From Oikopleura dioica (lineage: Eukaryota > Chordata > Appendicularia > Copelata > Oikopleuridae): a stretch of 64,000 nt of DNA. Shown here piece after piece: positions 43,701-54,489 of the stretch. The DNA is taken from contig OU015568.1 in NCBI GenBank assembly GCA_907165135.1, positions 2,364,501 through 2,428,500 on the forward strand. The letters are read 5' to 3'. Position numbers and translations under genes: made by a program. The notes under the pieces were generated by a model. That model was given only the letters and a program-made list of their open reading frames with translations. It was not told the DNA's origin and did not search any database. Position 1 is the first letter of the stretch. Each line of letters starts with the position of its first letter.

Positions 43701-46206
43701 AGTTATAAATGGCTTTTTGAGAGGATTCCAAAATAATTTTCAGAGGAAAATGAACAAAATAATTGCAAGGGTCCTTCATCATAAGATTTACGGTATCAAC
43801 TTATTTGAAAAATATTCAGATTATTTTTTATTTAATTCTCTTTCAATTACCTTTACTGAAGTTTTCTGATGATCTCTTTTAGTATTTTTTGACGTGTTTT
43901 TGATAAATCTCTCTTTGAAACTAATTCGTGTTCTATAAAAAATAAATCCCGTTAGAACAATATTTCAGGTCGTTGCCGCTATCCGTATGTTTAGCGCAGC
44001 GCATAAGCGGGATGGCGCGGCGGTGGCGCATCCGCGCGGCGCACTCACGCGCCATCCACTCCTCCGATTTTCCGCCGCAGCTGGAAGCGAAACTGATCTC
44101 GGTTAGAATCAGTGTTCTTGGGCAATATGGCAGATAATTTGTACATTTCCGGCGACAGAGGGGGACCTTTTAACCGACGGGACTTATCCGTTGCAAATTG
44201 GCAATGAAAGGGGGAAAGTTAACGGCAAAGTTAAGGGGAATGTCACCGGAAGTCGATAAAAAGACCATATGAATCTAAAGGGGTTAACTTCAATTCAAGG
44301 GAGTTAAGATCTTTTACTTCGATCTCCAACAAACATTTTCATGGAAGATATTCCGGGCGAAGGTTAATGTAGTGTAAACAGTACAGAAGCCCCTTATTAA
44401 CCCATATTAATCTCCGCTTAATTCCCTTAAAAACACGCTCTTGGTGCTCGTGCTCTTGAGAACCAGTTTGCCCAGCGGATCAATTAGCATTTTCGCGCTC
44501 AGGGGCGATATAAAGGTTTATAATTCGTGCATATAGACTCTATTTCCTTCATTTACCTCTTTTCTGTATTTTCTCTTTTCTTTGCCTCCAATTTTCGGTA
44601 TTTTTGACGAGTGTGAGTCTTTTAGCCCATTCATGCAGAAAATAATTGCAACAAGTTACGATCGCGGGGAGTAATTACCATCTACGCGCGGCGGAAACTT
44701 GGATACTGCCAAGTTAAAGTTAAGACAAGCCGGCTCAAAGGTTAAGGGTCTATCGCTGGAGAGTTTGATTTATTATCGAAAATGACTTTAGCTTTTTTAA
44801 GCGAATTTTCTATTGAAATTCTTGGTTTAAAAATAAGGGGGTCACAAAGATAACTCTAACACTAGAGCGGCTCAAAATTAAACAATCCATATTTTAATTG
44901 ATGATAATAAAACCACTTGAGAATTACAATTTTAAAGCCACCCAAGTAGGAGAAGCAAATATGCGCAAAACAGGGCGGCTCCTCTTGGAGTCTCGATTAT
45001 AAATCAATTTCAAAATCGCGACTTCGCAACTTCCAAAACTGGAGCGCTCAAACATTTCCTGCAGCGCGAGGTGTTATCTTTTATTAACGACCTGAATTTG
45101 AAGAAGCGTTTTCTTGATGGATGGTATTTTGTTGAATAGGAAAAAAATGCAGGCACGGTACTTGAAATTCGTGTTGAGGGATGAATGAGCAACTAAGAGC
45201 ACGTGAGCATTGTCCAGCGTTTTTCTTGTTTTCAGTTCGACCGACGTGGCCAACTAGCAAACAAGTTTTATAAACAAGCCTTACAAAGCTCTTTTAATTT
45301 CAAAAAATAGTACCAGCGAATAAATACCAGCATCAAGGGCCTTGATTCAAGGCTTGAAGAGGTTAGCTGATATTGAAGATAGCAAATTTTATTGAAGAAA
45401 AATGAGCATTGAAGGGCTTTTTTTTATCAGAAAATCACATTTTCAATTAAAAAAAGAAAAAGATGGATTAAAATAATTAAAATTTTCAAAAACCATTTTT
45501 TCTCCAAATTGATTTTCCAAGGAGTAATTTTCGGCTCTCTTTGTTTCCGCCGGGTCGGGTAATTAGGTTCCTTTCGGCTGTGTAAATGTGACGCGTTGAG
45601 TGGTGTAATTTGGCGCGATTTTGGTGCGCCAAACAAGCTTCGCAGAAGTACTCAAAATTCCAAACTTATCGACTTTGAAGAAAAAATCGACTGCCGACTT
45701 AGATAAGCTCTAGAATTGCTTGAGAACGAAGCACTGCTTTCGCTTCTGAGTAGTATTTTTCGCCACGCTTTTTGATTTCTTGACCCTCTTGCGTCCAAAA
45801 ATCCCGGATTATCCGACCACACGGAATCATGTATGAGCGCAGCTGAGGTAGGCTTAAACGCGTCTGAAGAACGCGGCCGTCTGTATGACCTGAATACAGC
45901 TAGAAATATTTTTCCAATTGATTTGAGGAAATTGATCAATTGGATAATGCCAAATCCCCGACGCTTCTGTCCAAACACAAGTTCCACTTGAGCTCTTCTA
46001 TTCAAGAAGGCATGCGCGAGCCAGCTGCGGCCTGGCTTCGATTAGCAACTATTCCAATCCTCTTCTACTTTACCCGCCCTTGAGTAACAATGACTGACCT
46101 GCCACACCGGTATTTATCTGAGCTGCAACAAATTCAATTGTCGAAAAACTTATTCTCAAGCCTTTTTGCGTAGAAAAGCAGCATTAATCCAGAGAGCTCA
46201 GAAATT
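40782..46206. other. 5.4 kb without a convincing gene, upstream of the protocadherin
   Basis: For this kind of compact genome this is a long gap. It contains one 50-codon ORF with a signal-like start (41709-41861), E-box-like CACGTG sites (for example about 42498, 43564, 45200), a GC-rich island at about 43980-44100 and several TTAA/AATTA-rich runs. The ORFs of 60-117 codons on both strands have no recognisable features. It may hold regulatory DNA for the divergent or flanking genes. Confidence 0.4.
41709..41861 (+). CDS. Possible small secreted protein, 50 aa
   Basis: The ORF MSSNLLLLLSLAVLFFIACF continues FVSFPLSPRSSRIEKSKEQ and ends FGFSMI at TAG. The first 20 residues form a strong signal or membrane helix, and the rest is basic. 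No intron, no neighbour on the same strand, and no known family, so coding status is uncertain. Confidence 0.3.
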   Translation: MSSNLLLLLSLAVLFFIACFVSFPLSPRSSRIEKSKEQLKHKVMFGFSMI

Positions 46207-49200
46207 TTATTTCGTAAGAATTATGGAATAAGCTTGAGGAAGTAGGTACCACTGGTCATAGTCCATATTTCCACATTCTTCATTGGCAAGATGAAGAAAT
46301 TCTCCATTGGGTCCGTGGTAATCATAACCTGGGGTCGGCAACTCGACAACTCAAAAACTCGACAGTCGAGTTGTCGAGTCGAGTCGAGTTGAGTTTTTTA
46401 TAACTCGACTCGACTCGACAGTCAATTTTAGTGTCGAGTTGCCGACCCCAGATCATAACGACCATAGGCTTGCAAGCAATCGTCCATCAGATTTTTATCC
46501 GCGTAGTAGCGATTCTGAACGAAGATCCGAAGTTGAGAATCTTCTTTCTTTGAAGAATGGTAGTGGAGAGTATTTTGAAGAATGTATTCGTCCCCTTCAA
46601 CACGGTCGAGAATCATTTGGTGAAAGAAGACGTCTTCGTCTTTCTTCCAATATGCACCGGTTACTGTAAGAGGTCTGGTGAATTTGAAGTTATTGTGAAG
46701 AAGAACTAAAGCAAATATATGACGATTGTAGCTTGAAGTTAACTTACCTTGATGATAATCAAACTTCGCCTTTCCAAAGTAAAAACGTTTGATCGTTTCC
46801 CAGCCGCTTGGTTTCAAAAAGGTTTTGCATTTCATGCTTTTTAACAGCATTTCAATATCGTTTTCTTGAAATAATTTTTCCTTGTTGTTGGGATTGAGAT
46901 TGAGCCCAGCCAAACTTCGAGGATAAATGATCATAATGATTGGAATAAAGATATTCTCAAAGATGAACATTGTATCATACAGCTCAGCTTCAACCTTCAG
47001 GTCATTCTTCAACGCCCATCTAAGAAGAACACTGACAGAAATCGGTACACAAAGATTGGTGTCTTTCTGGTTAGGCACATTCGTTGTGAGATTCTGAAAA
47101 TTGATATTCATCTGTTTCGTCATTTTTTCTTTGATATAAGCGACAACCGAGGACTTCGTCAAATTTTCATCGTCGAGGCATAAATTTGGCGCTACGTTCT
47201 TCAAAGAGATGATTTTTGATAGTTTCTGTATTTGATCCATTTTCGGCTTATTATTCGAGAGCCACTCATCATTGGAAATCTTTGATTGAATATCAGTTAA
47301 ATTTGGAGCTTTATTTTGTTCGAATTACCTTCAGCTCATTTTTGATTTGCTCTCTTTCATTGTCATCTATCGGTTTGAAAAAAAGAGTCCATGCAGTCAC
47401 CCAATCGCACAAAATAAAGATGTAAATACTGCTGATGGCAACCACCATAGAATTAGCTCCTCCTCTGAGAAGCTGATCAACACCCGAAAAACCAGCAGAG
47501 CCAGCAACTTTAAATAAAATTGAATCTTCCTTAATGAGAAAAATTACAAAGAGATGTCGGGCTTCTGAATTTGCTTCCATGTCTTGCGTATCCCATCTTT
47601 CTGAAACTTTTCCTTTCAGTAAGCTGATAAGTGATGCCGAAGTCGATCCACTTGGCCTGTTCTTGATTGGCTTCTTTCTTCAACAGGATGTTGTCTGGTT
47701 TTGGGTCGTAGTGCGAAATTCCGATTCTGGACAAATATTCTTCTCCGTTTTTGACTCCCATCGCTATAGCCTTCCTTTCTCCTAAATCAAGATTCCCCTC
47801 TTTCAGCTTTTGCCTTAAGGATATAGCCTATGAAATTGAACTTTCATAGCGCCTAAATGCGACGTCGGATCATTTTATTTTGAAAACAATCCTATCTAAA
47901 AATGTATGCAGAACTCGATTCTGGTACTTGTTTAAAAATTTTCATTAAAATTTTTCTCTGTAGAGCGTTTTAAAATCTTACGATCGCGATTTCTCGAAAT
48001 ATTTACATTAAATCGGTCGAGTTTTTTTTGATAAAAAAGTAATCTAGACCCTTATCTACAAAATTATGGGTTCGGTTTTCTCTTACCCTGACAAAAACCG
48101 ATTTTAGAGCCATTTCCATGAGGCTTCCTCAGCGCATGAATAGTGTAAAAAGCGCTGCGCTGGGTGCTCAATCTCTCGACTCCTCTTTCCCGAGAGAGTC
48201 TTCGCGTTTAAAAGTGCGCTCTGATTGGCTAGACCGAAAAAAGCGCGCATGGAAGAAAAACAGGAGCAAGAAAGAGGAAAACACTAGAATGAAAATTTGG
48301 CCGAGTTCGAAAAATTTTCAGCCACAATATTTTAGTTAAGCATTTTGCTAATGCAGTCATTGGTTTAGTTTTAGCGATTTAATGTAAAAATTTCGAGAAA
48401 TCGCGATCGTAAGATTTCAAAACGCTATACAGAGAAAAATTCTGATGAAAATTTTTAAGAAAGTACCAGAATCGATTTCTGCATACATTTTTAGGTAGGA
48501 TTGTTTTTGAAATAAAATGATCCGACGTCGCATTTAGGCGCTATGAAAGTTCAATTTCATAGGCTATATGATATAGCCTATATCCTTAAACTAAATTCGC
48601 AGAATTCCATTATTGTGATCCACCCAAGACAGTCGTACTCTTCGTTGTTTTTATCAGAGAATAGCTCGACATTCGCAAAATTTTTAACGATATTATCATT
48701 GAAAGGTATTGTTTCGTTCTCATCGTCCCTGGATTCAGCGATATCGTAGTCTAAAATCTATCAATACTAGAAGATAAATACATGATTACCTTTCGATAAA
48801 TGAATTTTAAAGTCAAGCTCATTCTTATTTTGAGTAAAAATGGCTGAATCAAAAAGTTGAACGCGAACGGCCACTTCAAGGTCATCAAATTTTTCCTTCA
48901 AAACGATTGCTTCTCCTCCTGATGAAATCATGCACAGAGAAGAATCAAGGGACCATTGTCCATTTTCTTCTTTCAACTCGGATCGCTGTATTTTCTTGCC
49001 TTCAAAATCTATATTCGCGTCTAAAATTTTTCTCTGGAAAGGGCTGATTTTCCACGTTTTTGTTGCATTTTCGCCATATCTATCGTAGGTAATCTTTCCT
49101 TCTCCGTTTTCAAAAATGACCTCAGTCCATACAGCACAATTTTGATCCTCGAAATCCGTTCTCTCAACTGACAAAATTAATCTATCCAAATCGCCTCTAG

Positions 49201-49292
49201 TAGTTTCTCTACTCAATTTTTTCAGAAAAACTCTCCAGCCATATCGTCACCTTATCTCTTGTCAATTCTTCTGGATGGCTCAAAACTTTCAT
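46207..49292 (-). CDS. Protein kinase fused to a putative papain-like cysteine peptidase domain
   Basis: Exons on the minus strand: 49292-48790, 48750-48585, 47813-47594, 47529-47329, 47279-46748, 46705-46460, 46328-46207; about 662 aa. Kinase features: EAIVLKEKF (ATP lysine), EYDCLGWITIMEFCEFSLR (hinge), SHYDPKPDNILL (catalytic loop; HYD instead of HRD), WIDFGITY (DFG), AGSAGFSGVDQ (near APE). The C-terminal part has KDTNLCVPISVSVLLRWALK, FFHQMILDRVEG and YILQNTLHYH, which fit the Cys, His and Asn boxes of a papain fold. Two introns are entire transposons (47814-48584, GA-AG; 46329-46459, GT-AG). The intron 47530-47593 is GG-AG. Exon 1 needs a one-base shift in a run of six T (49217-49222), probably an assembly or allelic indel. 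The combination suggests a signalling protein whose peptidase part is unproven. Confidence 0.7.
46329..46451. mobile_element. hAT-like MITE (123 bp) with 8-bp TSD, spliced as an intron
   Basis: The inverted ends are CTGGGGTCGGCAACTCGACA and TGTCGAGTTGCCGACCCCAG. ATCATAAC flanks both sides (46321-46328 and 46452-46459), an 8-bp target duplication as made by hAT transposases. The interior is rich in TCGAG repeats. On the gene's strand the duplication reads GTTATGAT and supplies a GT donor, and the element end supplies the CCCCAG acceptor. Excision as a 131-bp intron restores the pre-insertion reading frame exactly. Confidence 0.85.
47819..48585. mobile_element. TTAA-flanked palindromic element (767 bp), spliced as a GA-AG intron
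   Basis: The ends GGATATAGCCTATGAAATTG (left) and the inverse complement on the right extend as inverted arms of about 200 bp. The right arm has an extra small hairpin (GGCTATATGATATAGCC). TTAA flanks both sides (47815-47818 and 48586-48589), as for piggyBac-type elements. It has no transposase ORF. It lies within the kinase coding sequence between CEFSL and RQKLKEG. Removing the element plus one TTAA rejoins the codons in frame, and the intron so defined (47814-48584) runs GATATA...TTAAG on the gene strand. Confidence 0.85.
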
Positions 49293-49520
49293 TTTACGAA
49301 ATTATTTGCTATGCTTCTTTTGAAAAATGAGTGGAGATGGAATCGAACAGTCTTGTGCACAAAAGCAAATTGGTCTTTTTGAAGAACAAACAACGAGGCT
49401 TTGGATAAGAAAATTATGAATAACTCTTCTCAGAATAGAATACCAATTAACAAATCATTTAAACTTGATTGTATTACGAATGAGAGCATTTATATGCGGC
49501 AAATAAAACTGTTAGTTTAA

Positions 49521-49839
49521 CTAGAAAGTCGATTTTTTCTCCATGAAATTGCCAAGAAAGCCGAGCATCTTCGAGTGTTCATCATTTTCAGTGTGTTTGG
49601 GATTTTCTTCCTTGATCCAGCTCATCATGTAATGCTCACAAATGCCCTCCAAAGCTTCCATCGAAAGATCAAGGTGCCTGTATTTCCCACTCTTCAATCC
49701 AAACAAAAGTTCTAAAAATCTCTGTTTAGAGTTTTATAAAAAAAAACTCACTTTTAAAGCAGCTGGTGTAAGCTTCGTGTAAGGCATAGAGACTTACAAA
49801 AGCATTCGAAATTGCGAAAAATAAGTACACAATTTTCAT
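49521..49839 (-). CDS. Small secreted protein, 92 aa
   Basis: Exons on the minus strand: 49839-49752 and 49711-49521, joined in phase by a 40-bp GT-AG intron. Signal peptide MKIVYLFFAISNAFVSLYA. The mature part has two cysteines (TSCFKK and GICEHYMM) and is otherwise helical and charged, ending NFMEKKSTF. No family was recognised. It lies 229 bp upstream of the kinase-peptidase gene on the same strand. Confidence 0.55.
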
Positions 49840-50266
49840 TTGTCTATCTGACTTTGGCGAAGATGTAACCATCCAAGTAGCTTTTTATTCGCAAGAATCA
49901 AGAATTCATGCGGGTCATCCCTCACTGCCACGTCCAAATCAACCAGAATCACAGATTTTTGTGGTTTAAGGAGTCACTGTTTCAAGTCATCGTGCTTTTT
50001 TTCAAATCAAGAGGCTAAATTGTCTTTCGTCATTATAATGACCCCGTTTGAGGAAAATCTCTTCTATGATTTCTAAACATAAATCACTTCAGAATATTTT
50101 CAAAATACAATAAATTTATTTAATCTTTCGAAAAATTGAGAGAGAGCTCTTTCTGTTTTTCATTCCGATCTTTGCTATTTGCAAAGTCATGAGTATTTTA
50201 CAAGCAGCTTCACGATTCTCTTGTCAAACACTCGGTTTCAGAGAATTTTTTTTTCGAAAAGAGAAA
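49840..50266. other. Divergent promoter region between two genes
   Basis: About 430 bp between the small secreted protein (minus) and the claudin-like gene (plus). No further gene was seen. An in-frame ATG at 50189 could extend the claudin upstream by 26 residues. Confidence 0.4.
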
Positions 50267-51234
50267 ATGCTCAAAAAAGACAAGGGTTATCGACAAGCAG
50301 CTTTATTGGAAGAAGTCGCTAGAAATTTATACAAAGTCCCGTTCCCGCTTCAACGAAAATTGCCGATTCTCGGGTGGTTCCTTGTTTTTGGAAATACGAT
50401 TTTATTGTTTTACTTGACCATTTATCCGGGATGGAAAATTGCCGATCAAAGCGGAAATGCTGCGAATACAAAAGGAACTTGATAAAAATGGACAACATAA
50501 AAGATCTCGAAAATCGGTGTTCTTGAATGATTAATTTTGAAAAATTGTGTTTTTTTATCAAAAACAGGAATGATGTCATTCGACGGACTGTGGAACCGAT
50601 GCATGAAGCCAAATCCAATGCGTTTTCAATGCGATTTCTATCAAAAATCCATTCTTGGAATTCCAACAAATCTTGCCGTCATGAGAAGTCTCATGTGCCT
50701 CGCCCTCGCATTCAGGTATCTTCCCCTCTCTTCCTTGATTTCCATTTTCTAGTCTCCTCTCAATTTATCCCGCGCTCCTCTCCCTCGATTGTATCAATAT
50801 GCCGGGAATCAGCCGCTACGGGAAGTCAATCCTTGGCCTTCTCACTGCAGCACTTCAATTTCTCGCCGGAGTTTTGACCACAATAGTGACCTGCATTTTC
50901 ACATCAGAAATCGCCTTCGACTACAAGTACAACAAGTATCCTAATCAGCGATTTGTCTACACGCTTGGGCCGAATGTCTTTGCTGGTTTCTTTACCGTCA
51001 TCTTTCTTTGGGTAAGTTAGAGAGTTAGATCCATAGTTCGATAATAAGTTCTAGCTGAATACAATCATCTTCATAATTTCCGACTGGCGACGATGCTGTG
51101 CCCACTGCGCAAACAAAGACGAAGAGGACGAGCATTACGAAGCTCTAGAAGATGATCAATTCGAAGTCCTAAGAGACGAAGCGATCAGGAATCGAACAAT
51201 CCCGAAGAATTCTGAAGTCAATAATTATATATAA
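50267..51234 (+). CDS. Claudin-family tight-junction protein
   Basis: Exons 50267-50474, 50568-50715, 50753-51011, 51055-51234; 264 aa, phases agree. Four membrane helices. Helix 1 is LGWFLVFGNTILLFYLTI. The first loop has the claudin signature W-GLW-C-C (GWKIAD, FDGLWNRCM, FQCDFYQ), then IPTNLAVMRSLMCLALAFS (helix 2), ILGLLTAALQFLAGVLTTIV (helix 3) and a last helix ending IIFIISDW. The cytoplasmic tail starts RRCCAHC (possible palmitoylation) and ends EVNNYI, a possible PDZ ligand. Intron 1 (50475-50567) is GA-AG. Claudins seal paracellular space in epithelia. The start is ambiguous: 50189 is also in frame. Confidence 0.85.
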
Positions 51235-52411
51235 AACAATGTTTCTTACAAAACAAATCTTCTCCAAAAATACAGTCAATCAGAAATATAACGCCATATG
51301 TGACACATGTGACATGTCCAATACTGTTTGATATACCCGCTTGATTTTCGTCTATCAGTCCAGATTTATATCGGGTCTTATAGGATTACGTAACATGCAT
51401 TTCAAGGGTCTTCAGCTTCGCGGGGGTCAAAATTAAGCCGATTTGATAGCAAGGAAGACAAAAAATCGATCTTGCAATTTTTTCACGGAAAACTGGAAAC
51501 GATGCGCTGGTAATAAAGCGAGTTTACTACATCCATACTGAATGCCAACAACGGGATGCGGAAAGTGCAACTTGCCTTTTGCCGTGCCCAGCATAATTAC
51601 CCCCTTCGCGAAATTAGCGCTTGGCAGGCTCTTTACCGTCCGTCGTAGAAATTTGAAATTGCTTCCATGGATTTGACAGATGGTGACTTTTCTATAACTC
51701 GTAAAGGGGGAAAATATTAACAGCAATTGCTGGAAGCGGTTCGGAACATGAAACACCCATACATTGTATTGTCTGCATTTTATCACAATTATTAGCCGAA
51801 ACTGAATCACTCGGCTCTGTTGATATGAATGTTAAGGTTTCCCTATTTTTATGGCTCTTTTATCCACAAAAGTATCTATCTTAAATACAGAATTTTTTTT
51901 ACAAAATGAAAGAAAATGCAAATTACACAAACGAGATCCTCCCGGATTTTCTCCTCAATAGAAGTTCTTTTTTGAAGTTTTCTTTTCGCTGCCTTTGGAA
52001 GCGCGCGAAAAGATCCCTTTTGAAATTCGGTCACCTTTAGCGATCATTTCATCCGCCGCATGAAAGTGAATGCTGCTGTTTTGTACTTTCTTTTTCCAAA
52101 ACTGCATTATTGAAACGAAAAAGGCTTTGGAATTTCTGCTTCTGGTCAAATTTTCACGGTGGCTCATTTGTGGCGCTGCTAATGGCCCGGGCAGAGAGGA
52201 GACTCGGTTCCGGCTAATTATCCCGATTCGCCAATTAATTCACAATCTAAATGATTTTTAAATTGAGCCACATCAGACGGCGAAAAAGACAAGGACGACG
52301 GACTTGTTTTTCGACTTCCATCATCAAGAAACTACCAGCTAAGCATTTCTTGATGTTTGCATGAAAAGAGGCAAATATTTTTGAGAAATCATATTTTATT
52401 GAAAAGAGACT
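51235..52411. other. Intergenic stretch, no clear gene
   Basis: Short ORFs at 51433-51810 and 51955-52167 (minus) show no domain or signal peptide. AT-rich runs and a T-run are seen near 51893. Nothing else was recognised. Confidence 0.35.
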
Positions 52412-53740
52412 TCAGAGTTCTCTTGTGACGGTTCTTCTTGATTCTCTGTACGAAGCTCTTCCAAGATTTTTGTACGCTTCCTTTGCTGCAGCAGATCTTC
52501 TTCCTTCTTTTCCACGGGTATTGAAATATCGGTCGAAGGCTTGTCGTTTTCGGAAATTAGCAACGCATTTCTGTCGAATTTCAAGTCGTGCAGCAAGAGT
52601 AGGAATCTTCTTGAATACCACAGTTTTCAGAAAGCAAAATGTAGCGAGCGCCGCGTGAAGCAATGGGTATATCAATGTAAAGACGAACAGCCTGACCAAG
52701 GAGCTCGCTGGATGAGTTAGAGGCACACTAAAATTTTAGGTGGTCATCTCGAGAAAACTGTCTTACGCTAGAGCTTGAGGAAGTTCTTTTCTTGATCGGC
52801 CATTTATGATCGCAAGACTTGACAAATTTCCAGCAATGATTGGTCCCCAAAATCCAGCGTAAAAAACTAGAATATCATGTTACGTATAGCTACAGTAGCT
52901 GATTTTCTAGAGCTATGAATGACTTACCAGTCGTATCGAACCAAAGCAACTCGACAAGCATAAAAAGAATCGGAGCAAATTCTTTGTTGAAAATGACGAT
53001 CGGATTCAAAATGGGAAGCGGTCGAGGCATGTCTCGGTAGCGAAGTCCAGCACCAAAGCACTTTGTCCACCAAAATATCCCGACAAGAAGGTCCATTGCT
53101 GTCTAAAGCGAAATAAATGACGGCAACGACGTAAAAAGTTACCGTGACGTTGAACAAAAACGACAAAAATTTATTGATCATTTGAGCTTTTTTTCCAAAT
53201 CCGTCGACGATGAGTTCTCGATTGAAATTGATGTAAATAGTAAGGGATACAACTACGCGAAATGTGAGTCCTTCAGTTGAAAGAAAAAACATTTACCTGT
53301 TGGATAATACAAGCCAGCAACGATAACTCTAATTCCTTCCCATTCCAAAGTAGCATAAGTTAGGAAAAGCGACCAAATAGCAACAATCAATCGCATGACA
53401 ATGTAAACTCTATCGTTCGTAATGAGAACGGAGGAGACAAAGTTAATCGTAGGTTCTTGGCCAAGTTTGCAAGCTTGAGCGTATGTTTCCAGTTTTGACA
53501 AGGGAGCTTCTCCAATCAATTTCAACGGACTAATCCTTCTTCGTACCAGCCATGTGAAGAAGTAGTTAGCGATCGCAAGAATTATCAGAGAAATGACCAC
53601 TTAATAATTATCAGTTAAACTTATATTTGAAAATGATATTCACGGATTGACAAAACGGTGTACCATCGATCAAGAACTTCCGTATTCAGTCCCTTGTCGA
53701 GCCAGTAATCGGGGATGGTCTCGTTCCCGCTGCGGTCCAT
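52412..53740 (-). CDS. Unknown multipass membrane protein, 366 aa
   Basis: Exons on the minus strand: 53740-53644, 53599-53297, 53252-53143, 53102-52928, 52866-52767, 52727-52412; all introns GT-AG of 40-61 bp, all phases agree. The start MDRSGNETIPDYWLDKG has an N-glycosylation site (NET), so the N-terminus is probably lumenal or extracellular. About six hydrophobic segments follow: LVISLIILAIANYFFTWLV, VIVRLIVAIWSLFL-like, NKFLSFLFNV, APILFMLVELLWF, FYAGFWGPIIAG, LVRLFVFTLIYPLLHAALA. The C-terminal 80 residues are basic and cytoplasmic. No known family signature was identified. Confidence 0.65.
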
Positions 53741-54489
53741 TCTCTAGTTCGACTCGAACTGTTCGAGACCTGGGCTCCTTTCCCAGGTTAAAAAACTGAT
53801 GAACCTTCAATTCTCATTTTCTTGGAAATAAACATTTCTAGAAAATCCTAGCGCTTTTGGGATTTTTTCAACTCTGCCCGATTTCCCGCGAAATTAATTC
53901 AAAGCTTTTAAAAGTTTTTGGTCTTGAGTACCATTTTTGCTTTCACTTCGCTTTCGGCTGACCGTTTTGATTTGTGAGAGGAAAGAAAAGTGCCAAAAAG
54001 TGGAATTTCAAGTGGCGCCAATTTTGGCACGCGTCAACGACTCAATTAGCACACATTTCTGTTTTAGAAGTTATTAACAACACGCGAAAAAGGGTTTACG
54101 CGTTTCTTGAATTACAGAACATGGAAAAATGAATTCCAGGGCCGAATCTTTTTCTCAGCGCTAGAATCAGATTTCTTTCTTTTTCTAGCTGGCGTTTCTA
54201 TTTTGGCGGTATTTTGACCATCCGGGCTGGGCGATTTCGGAATTTCCGGAACTATTTCCTCTTTCAATCGGACGATTTACGATGTTATTTTTGCGGCTCA
54301 GGGAATGTTTGATTGTTGCCGAGCGGTGGAATTCTTGCGGCAAGAATTACATTGCCGGAAATAATTCAAAATGCCTTTCAAGCTTTTCATTTTTCTTTTG
54401 ACTCAAAAACTACTCATCGTTTGCTTCAGAAAATAAGGGTATCACTTTCTTATTTCAAAAAGTTCAGCTTTCAATCAGATTTTTAAAGA

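Noticed and set aside
47566-47620. GT-AG intron of 25 bp after WIDFGITYQLTERK
   Set aside because: It is in phase but too short, and it would leave an over-long activation segment; the 64-bp GG-AG intron at 47530-47593 has a good pyrimidine tract and gives a normal kinase spacing.
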